Origin: Venturia oleaginea
Taxonomy: Eukaryota; Ascomycota; Dothideomycetes; Venturiales; Venturiaceae
DNA: 64,000 nucleotides
Direction: 5' to 3'
Assembly: GCA_013176395.1 (NCBI GenBank)
Contig: JABMLP010000001.1
Span: 558,001 to 622,000, forward strand
A model generated the notes under the pieces. It saw only the letters and a list, made by a program, of their open reading frames with translations, ran no database searches and was not told the origin of the DNA. This document shows, one piece after another, positions 57,950 through 64,000 of the stretch. How positions within the stretch are numbered: the stretch's first letter is position 1; every line of letters begins with the position of its first letter. Both the position numbers and the translations under genes were made by a program.

Positions 57950-58953
57950 ATGTCGCGAACACCGCCCCCAAGCTACGATAGCTCCTCCCAAAGAATAGAA
58001 CCGGATCTCATCGACCCAGACGATGGTAAACTCAATTGCACCTCCAGGCATCCATGTAGTATTGCTAACATATACATCCAGCCGACCTCGATGACCTTGA
58101 CGACCCTCTCACCTCAGACAGAGCGCCCTTAACCGGATCCATTGGCCAAGGTACAAGCTCCTCCTCCCGCTCACAAAACAACACGCAATCCTACCTCTCC
58201 TCCGCAATCCCCGGTGAAGACCGTCGCGCACCCACGAATACCATCGATGAAACTGTATGGGAAACTCTATCACGAGATCTGAAAGCTGTATGGGAAAAGA
58301 TGAGACAAGTCCTGTGGCCCAAATACCTCCTCGGTGGCATGTTATTACGCGGCGGAGGAGGCATAGCAGGGGATGCGGAGAGAGGTGAGCATTCTGGCGG
58401 GATTAATGTTGGTGCTGTTCGGGAAGTACTTGGAAGGTGGCCAGGTGCAGATGATGTTTTGCAAGGAAGCATGAGTGAGGGCCTTAGGGATTGGGATCTA
58501 TGGGGACCACTACTGTTCAGTTTGTTGCTTAGCTTTTTGCTAAGTAGGGGAGCTATGGAAGATCAGAAGAGTGCGGTGTTTTCGGGTGTGTTTGCTATGG
58601 TTTGGGTTGGGAGTGCTGTTGTGACTTTGCAGATCAAATTGCTGGGTGGGAGCATGTAGGTTGACCAACTCTTGGTGTCTAATTGTTGCTAACGTCAGAA
58701 CAGCTCCTTCTTCCAGTCGATTGGCATAATAGGCTACACACTTTTCCCGCTTGTTATTGCTGGACTTCTCTCCTCGCTAGGCCTGCTCATGATCGCACGA
58801 ATCCCCATCTACATTGTTCTGGTGGCATGGTCTCTTGCTGCTGGAGTTAGTATTTTAGGTGGATCAGGCGTGGTGAGAAATCGCGTTGGCATCGCAGTAT
58901 ATCCACTATTTGTATTCTACGTGGGACTGGGCGCATTGTGCTTTATCACTTGA
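57950..58953 (+). CDS. Yip1-family Golgi membrane protein (YIPF6/Yip4-like)
   Basis: Exons 57950-58025, 58082-58655 and 58704-58953 encode 299 residues. A cytosolic acidic/Ser-rich N-terminus contains DADLDDLDDPLTSDRAPLTG, and ETVWETLSRDLKAVWEKMRQ VLWP leads into five membrane segments: LWGPLLFSLLLSFLLS, AVFSGVFAMVWVGSAVV, FFQSIGIIGYTLFPLVIA, YIVLVAWSLAAGVSIL and AVYPLFVFYVGLGALCF. The DLWGPLLF-like start of the membrane domain and the SISFFQSIGIIGY join are typical of the YIPF6/Yip4 branch. Yip proteins interact with Rab GTPases and shape Golgi traffic. Introns are 56 and 48 nt with GCTAAC branches. A roughly 60-residue loop rich in Gly (LLRGGGGIAGDAERGEHSGG) precedes the first membrane segment. 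Confidence 0.88.
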
Positions 58954-59694
58954 TTGCAAAATTGAGAGCATGGGAAGCTCGGCGTTCTGATGAGTGATGC
59001 AGGACTGTTACAAAAGCAGGATACCTTTGTACTATTAGCGATCAGATCTACTGAGCATATGTCGGAAATTCCATCTGAATTGATCTCGATATCTAAATGC
59101 ATGGCCTTGGGAACGCTAGATGGCCACATCTATAAAATCTCATGGAGTTCAAAGCTCTTTTGATTGATTTTCCCGGGGTCGTTCCCGTCCTACTTGGGCA
59201 ATCGCCTTGCAGTGGAATGCTGACTATAGTGAGTGCGCGGAAAAGCATGAAGGTATGAGTTCGCAATACGGATGCCGATGCTGACACTACCTTCTCATAC
59301 TAAGAAGCCCGGAAGTAGCACCATCTACTTTGTTGGACGGTTGATATATCTTGTTTAGTTCTCCCGCAAGACAAGGCTGTCCGAACAGAAATACCAGATT
59401 CGTGGACACAGCGGCTTGGCCTCTGGATCTCCACTAGTACACGTAATTCCACACCCCTACGCCATGAGACTCTATTCGGTTGCCAAAAGAGATGTTCTCG
59501 TAAATCCGTTTGTCTTTGCAATCTACTCGTCGCGTTGAGTTACACGATTGGTTCACGGGAGTGTAACTCGGTAGCTCAGATCATGGATGAATAATTCCCC
59601 TTCCAAATCTGTTTTCTGGCACAGTGTATTTCAGCTTCATCTGCCAATTACTTGTTCACCATTTAATTGTCTCCCTCAATCTCTTGCTCATGAT
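58954..59694. other. Intergenic between convergent genes
   Basis: No gene is seen; short minus-strand frames (58917-59287) lack motifs. Confidence 0.55.
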
Positions 59695-60191
59695 CTACCC
59701 AACGTAATACCCCCATTGCATCCACATCCACACCAAACTCCCCGTACTCACCACCAACGGCCCCGCCAACCCAGCTCCCAACCTCGCCGTCCCAAAAATC
59801 TGCCACTCACTCACAAAGTGCCCAAACGCGACTACATACGTCGCGAAAGCTAATTGATATATTTGAGGATTCGAAGTATAATATGCGGCATACAAGCGCA
59901 CGATTGACGTGATGAAAGTCCATGTTCCAAATGTACGGGCGGAGAGAGGAGTCACAGGACTATTTATGCCGGAGGGAGTGGCATTAGGTGTGCGAGGAGT
60001 GTTTGCGGGGCCTAGGTAGACTTTTTGAGTTGCTTTGAGGGTTGTATAGGCTTGGATGCTGTTTGCGACTGAGACGATGGAGACCTGGGATGTTAATAGG
60101 CGATGATGAGGGGAATTGGGAGACGTACGAAGAGAAGCCATTTCGGCAATAGGCCTTCGCCTTGGGGGAGGTAGGATGTTAGAAAGTCCAT
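59695..60191 (-). CDS. ERG28: Ergosterol biosynthesis scaffold protein ERG28
   Basis: This small ER-membrane protein tethers the C4-demethylation enzymes of sterol synthesis. Exons (minus) are 60191-60129 and 60084-59695, giving 150 residues. The first exon is MDFLTSYLPQGEGLLPKWLL. The second continues with VSIVSVANSIQAYTTLK, RTFGTWTFITSIVRLYAAYY, QIYQLAFATYVVAFGHFVSE, WQIFGTARLGAGLAGPLVVS and LVWMWMQWGYYV, all diagnostic of the Erg28 family with four membrane segments. The intron is 44 nt. A Pro/Thr-rich insert (NTPRTPNATPSGINSPVTP) sits in the loop between the first two membrane segments, as in other filamentous fungi. Confidence 0.95.
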
Positions 60192-60299
60192 TTTGGATTT
60201 ATACGCGTCTTCAGGGGTTAGATGGCTGCTTGCTGCTCTCCCGCTTCCCATACATCCATCCGCATCCTCAACGTTTCCTCTCCAACTATCAACCACAAA
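60192..60299. promoter_or_regulatory. Divergent promoter, ERG28 / ketoacyl-CoA reductase
   Basis: Only 108 bp lie between the two start codons, so the two ER lipid genes must share this region. No sterol regulatory element was identified by eye. Confidence 0.55.
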
Positions 60300-61336
60300 A
60301 TGGATTCATATATCCCAAAACCGCTGGCTCAGGCATTGGCCACAATTGGTCTGCTCTATGTCTTCGCCAAAGTATTCAGCTATGTGCGACTTCTGGCCAG
60401 TCTGTTCCTGATTCCAGGAGTTCCTGTGAGTAGCCCAACCACGTCTCGTGTCAACTATTCTAACAACCTCAGCTCTCCAAATTTGGTCCCAAGGGTAGTT
60501 GGGCAGTCATAACTGGTGCCTCTGATGGCATTGGCAAAGAATTCGCGCTCCAGCTCGCGAAGAAGGGATACAACATTCTTCTCGTCTCTCGAACAGCCTC
60601 GAAACTCGAAACCCTAGCTTCAGAAATTACAACCGCTTCTCCCTCAACGCAAACCAAAGTTCTCGCCATGGACTTTGCCCAATACAAGGACTCTGATTTC
60701 CAAGCTCTTGAGAATCTTACGTCTGACCTTGATGTATCCATCCTCGTCAATAACGTCGGATTGAGCCACTCCATCCCCGTCCCCTTCCTCCAAACAACAT
60801 CCCAGGAAATGAAGGACATCATCACCATAAACGTCACTGGAACACTAAAGGTCACACAATTGGTAGCACCAGGCATGGCACAGCGAAAACGCGGCCTAAT
60901 CCTCACAATGGCATCCTTCGGCGGCGTCTTCCCAACACCACTACTCGCAACCTATAGCGGCTCCAAAGCCTTTCTCCAGCACTGGGGTACATCCCTCGCC
61001 GCCGAATTGGCACCCCAAGGCGTCACCGTGCAAGTTATTCAATCCCACCTCGTTGCATCGGCTATGTCCAAGATTCGAAGAACTACTGTCATGGTTCCAA
61101 GCCCAAAACAATTCGTGCGCAAGACATTGGGATCTATTGGACGCAGTGGAGGGAGTCAAGATATCGCATATACGAGTACGCCGTGGTGGAGTCATGCGGT
61201 TATGCAGTGGGTCATCACGAATTTGGCACCGGGTGGAAAGATGGGATCATTTGTGCTTGGGAAAAATAAGATCATGCATGAGGATATCAGGAAGAGGGCG
61301 TTGAGGAAGGCCGAGAGGGATGCTAAGAAGCAGTGA
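60300..61336 (+). CDS. IFA38: Very-long-chain 3-oxoacyl-CoA reductase
   Basis: This is the ER-membrane ketoreductase of fatty-acid elongation, a short-chain dehydrogenase. Exons 60300-60425 and 60473-61336 encode 329 residues. An N-terminal membrane segment ([20 protein letters not shown]) precedes the cofactor motif [30 protein letters not shown] (NNxG), [14 protein letters not shown] (catalytic Ser region) and [12 protein letters not shown] (YxxxK) complete the active site. The C-terminus ends in KKQ after [14 protein letters not shown], a dilysine-type ER retrieval signal. The intron has a TCTAAC branch and keeps phase 0. Confidence 0.95.
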
Positions 61337-62212
61337 TGCGTTGTGATGTTGCTAGGAGAAAAGCAGTGGCGGCAGATACACAGATGAGGCTTCGTGTGTC
61401 TGTCTCTGAGGACCATGATGCAACTTATGACGGAACGGATGTATTGGATGCCTTGATGCTAAGAATATGAGGCAGGAAAAATGTACAGCAGCGCAGGCGC
61501 CTAAACTCTTGGTGTGAGCAATAATCATTAATCTACGGTTTTGTAATCCAAGAAGGAAACATTTCTTCGGAACTGTTCGTTTAGTTCTTCTTTCTCATCC
61601 CAGGAGAGATGAGTTGCTACTGCTAAATGTACAGATTTAATTCAATAATGACCACGGATGTCCGTACATTTTCTTTCTCTAGATGTTCATATCCTGTATC
61701 TGCCACGCAACTCGACCTCTTGCTTTCAAGTTAACCCTGCTCATCCACTCGTTTCTCTTCCATCACGTTCCTCCTATTTACTTTTCTTCCTCCGCTACTA
61801 CTCCTGGCAGTAAGATTGGTTCTATCTCAAAACTTCGAAGTGGCCTATTGCCTTGCCTCTGATGGGAAAGATGTCGGTCAAGGTACTACTTCCCGGCGTT
61901 CCATTTCTTCGACATTGCTTAACTCTTCGATTATAAGTGATCTCTCTTGGCTTCTTTTTGCATGATTATGGGCTCTGATCTCGGGCGATACCTAGAAATG
62001 ATAGCGGACTTACTGTGAACTAACTTCAATTGGTAGGAGGGTGTTTTGGCTTGCGGTTGAAAAGGGCTCATTGAAGTTTAGCTTGTGACAATCATTCGAC
62101 CAATGATGACGTACAAAACTTCAATCCGCGTGACCCTCACCGTCCCCGCTCGACTTCCAATTCGCATCGTGAGATTGCAAATTTCTTTCCAAACAAAAGT
62201 TGCACGATCAAG
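61337..62212. other. Intergenic
   Basis: 3' region of the reductase and upstream region of the carrier; pyrimidine-rich near 61740-61800. No gene is seen. Confidence 0.55.
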
Positions 62213-63574
62213 ATGGCTTACTTGTACGACTCCGATCTTGACGCTTTCGAACTCTGGCACAAAGAACAAGCAGAAGAATCAACAACGTCGATCCTAGGAG
62301 GCCCAGTCTTGCCAGCGCTCGGACATGCAACATCAGGCTCCTTGGGATCAGCAATATCAAATGTCATCACCTATCCTCTCTCTTTGGTAATAACGCGACT
62401 TCAAGTCCAGTCGCAATTCGAGAACAAAAAAGATGGAAACAGCGATGCAGATTATAAGTCCATTGCCGATGCAATCCAGAAGATTTATACACAAGAAGGC
62501 GGTATTTCAGCATTTTATGCCGGATGTCCTCATGATACTGCCAAATCCATGGCCGATTCCTTTCTCTTCTTTTTGGCGTATAATTTCGTTCGAAAGGGAC
62601 GGCTGAACACGCGGCCCGGGACGAAGAGACTTCCTGTGCATGAGGAGATTGGAGTTGGAATGCTTGCCGGTGCTTTCTCGAGGTTCTTCACGACACCAAT
62701 CCAGCAGATTGTTACGCGGAAGCAAACTGCTAGCATGATTTCCGTAAGATCTGGTGATGCTTCTGTTGCTGAGAAGCTGAGTGTTAGGGAGATTGCTGGG
62801 AAAATTCTCCAGGAGAAGGGGTTGGCTGGGTTTTGGTCGGGCTATTCAGCTACGTTAGTGTTGACGTTGAACCCGGCGCTCACTTTTCTATTCCATGAGA
62901 CTTTGCTACGATTGTTGGTGAAGAGAGACCAGCGAGAGAATCCGGGGTCGAGGAGAACGTTCTTGATTGCAGCGATGAGCAAGGCCTGCGCATCGTCTAT
63001 CACTTATCCTTTCTCGCTTGCAAAGTCGAGAGCACAGGTTTCGGCAAAAGCGCCTACGCAACCGAAGACGGATCCCATCACGGAGAAGGACAATCTCAGA
63101 TCAGCGACGACCAAAGCCGGAAAGAAAGTTCGACGACAGACAGTCTTCGATACCATTCTAGAGATTGCGAGGGAAGAAGGTCTTCTGGGTCTCTACCAAG
63201 GACTTGGCGGTGAGGTTCTGAAAGGCTTCTTCTCACACGGCTTGACAATGCTGCTGAAGGAACGGATCCACAAAGTCATCATCCAGCTCTATTACTTCGT
63301 ATTGAAGGCGATGCAGAAATTTCCAAGTCAAGATGAAATGGCCAAGTTAGCGAATGACAAGACGGTAGAAGCGAAAAATGTAGCAACGAGCGCAACCGAA
63401 GGAGTGGGCAATGCGGTGGAGAAGGGGAAGGAGATGTTAAAAGATGTATCGTATCAGGGACAGGAAGTTGTGGATAAGGGGATTAGTACGGTGAGCGACC
63501 TGTACCGTCGTGGCAAGGAGGCCTCCACTGATATTGTGGATGAGTACATCAATACGGGTGACGATGATGATTGA
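62213..63574 (+). CDS. Peroxisomal carrier of the mitochondrial carrier family (PMP47-like)
   Basis: A single exon encodes 453 residues (start MAYLYDSDLDAFELWHKEQ, preceded by atcaagATGG). Three carrier repeats are visible through their signatures: YPLSLVITRLQVQ (about residue 58), TPIQQIVTRKQT (about 163) and YPFSLAKSRAQV (about 268). In all three the usual acidic residue of Px(D/E)xx(R/K) is absent, as in the PMP47/ANT1-type peroxisomal ATP carriers. A C-terminal extension of about 80 residues is helical and charged (NVATSATEGVGNAVEKGKEM) and ends in an acidic tail. The likely role is ATP import for fatty-acid activation in peroxisomes; substrate is inferred. Confidence 0.85.
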   Translation: MAYLYDSDLDAFELWHKEQAEESTTSILGGPVLPALGHATSGSLGSAISNVITYPLSLVITRLQVQSQFENKKDGNSDADYKSIADAIQKIYTQEGGISAFYAGCPHDTAKSMADSFLFFLAYNFVRKGRLNTRPGTKRLPVHEEIGVGMLAGAFSRFFTTPIQQIVTRKQTASMISVRSGDASVAEKLSVREIAGKILQEKGLAGFWSGYSATLVLTLNPALTFLFHETLLRLLVKRDQRENPGSRRTFLIAAMSKACASSITYPFSLAKSRAQVSAKAPTQPKTDPITEKDNLRSATTKAGKKVRRQTVFDTILEIAREEGLLGLYQGLGGEVLKGFFSHGLTMLLKERIHKVIIQLYYFVLKAMQKFPSQDEMAKLANDKTVEAKNVATSATEGVGNAVEKGKEMLKDVSYQGQEVVDKGISTVSDLYRRGKEASTDIVDEYINTGDDDD

Positions 63575-64000
63575 GGTTGTTGGGCTTGTTTTCGGGAGTG
63601 TGTTGGCAACAAAAATTTGCCTGATACGGGTGTGTTTCAATCCCGCTTAAGCGATACTGGGATGTTGGAATTTCTATCCCTAATCTTTTTTGATAATCTA
63701 GGAATCCAGCTGCCGAATAATAGGACTCTTAATTTGAGGATAGATATTGATCTGCGCCGTTACAAAAATTTCTCGGGTGTAAGGTACCGATTTTAGGGTA
63801 CTAGTGCCCAATAGCAAAACTCACCCCCTTCCAAGTCGTCCATATCATCATTTGACGATGACATTTAGAGTTTGACTGTTGTGTTTGGTTCGGTTCATGC
63901 ACTGGCAATGCAGCTGTGGGAGAGCCAGCTGTCACACTGCAGGGGTGAGACGTTGCTATAGTTCTAGCGCATTCCGTATCAATAAACACTGAGCCCCAAT
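63575..64000. other. Downstream region at window edge
   Basis: No gene is seen before the window ends. Confidence 0.5.

Overview
The window is genomic DNA of a filamentous ascomycete (Pezizomycotina). The evidence is short (about 45-80 nt) GT-AG introns with CTAAC/CTGAC-like branch sites in almost every gene, a Zn(II)2Cys6 factor, an NDT80/PhoG-type (VIB-1/XprG-like) regulator, a YAT-family amino-acid permease, pogo/Fot1-like and Tc1-like DNA transposons, and C-to-T type stop codons at glutamine positions that resemble repeat-induced point mutation (RIP). A class below Pezizomycotina cannot be fixed from this sequence alone. No rRNA, tRNA or CRISPR array was recognised.

Layout. 1-2.73 kb: a cut-off pogo/Fot1-like transposase, then a 1.12-kb internally deleted relative with 50-bp perfect terminal inverted repeats, ending 164 bp before the start codon of RPS17 (2.89-3.52 kb). 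6.8-9.7 kb: a four-exon amino-acid permease and a small CoA-binding-domain protein. 10.6-15.4 kb: two disrupted coiled-coil genes in convergent orientation. 15.4-19.2 kb: no supported gene. 19.2-21.7 kb: a Zn2Cys6 transcription factor. 21.7-26.2 kb: gene-poor, with two short tandem-repeat tracts. 26.2-31.5 kb: a transposon nest made of a decayed pogo-like element abutting a Tc1-like element. The Tc1-like transposase is split by a LINE-like insert with 15-bp target duplications and, 8 bp further on, by a 191-bp solo LTR with 5-bp duplications. The nest ends in a 188-bp inverted repeat. 31.4-33.2 kb: a third disrupted coiled-coil/acidic gene.

33.7-42.1 kb is housekeeping and regulatory: CHIP-type U-box E3 ligase, thymidylate synthase, a probable augmin subunit 3 (HAUS3-like), and the NDT80-domain regulator with at least four coding exons. 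42.1-49.2 kb is a 7-kb gene-poor stretch upstream of that regulator. 49.2-64 kb carries SRP receptor beta, an orphan basic-tailed protein, an RBR E3 ligase with a minisatellite-encoded N-terminus, an EthD-like secreted protein, GALT (GAL7), a YIPF6/Yip4-like Golgi protein, ERG28, 3-ketoacyl-CoA reductase and a peroxisomal PMP47-like carrier.

Functional links. ERG28 and the ketoacyl-CoA reductase, two ER-membrane lipid-synthesis proteins, are divergently arranged over only 108 bp. Thymidylate synthase and the HAUS3-like gene share a 204-bp divergent promoter, and GALT and the Yip4-like gene share 278 bp. All exon coordinates were read by hand from reading-frame continuity and splice motifs and have no transcript support. 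The most unusual signals are the stacked retroelement insertions, the long hairpin at the transposon/pseudogene junction, the recurrent disrupted coiled-coil gene class, and the 19-bp repeat that encodes a 19-residue repeat.
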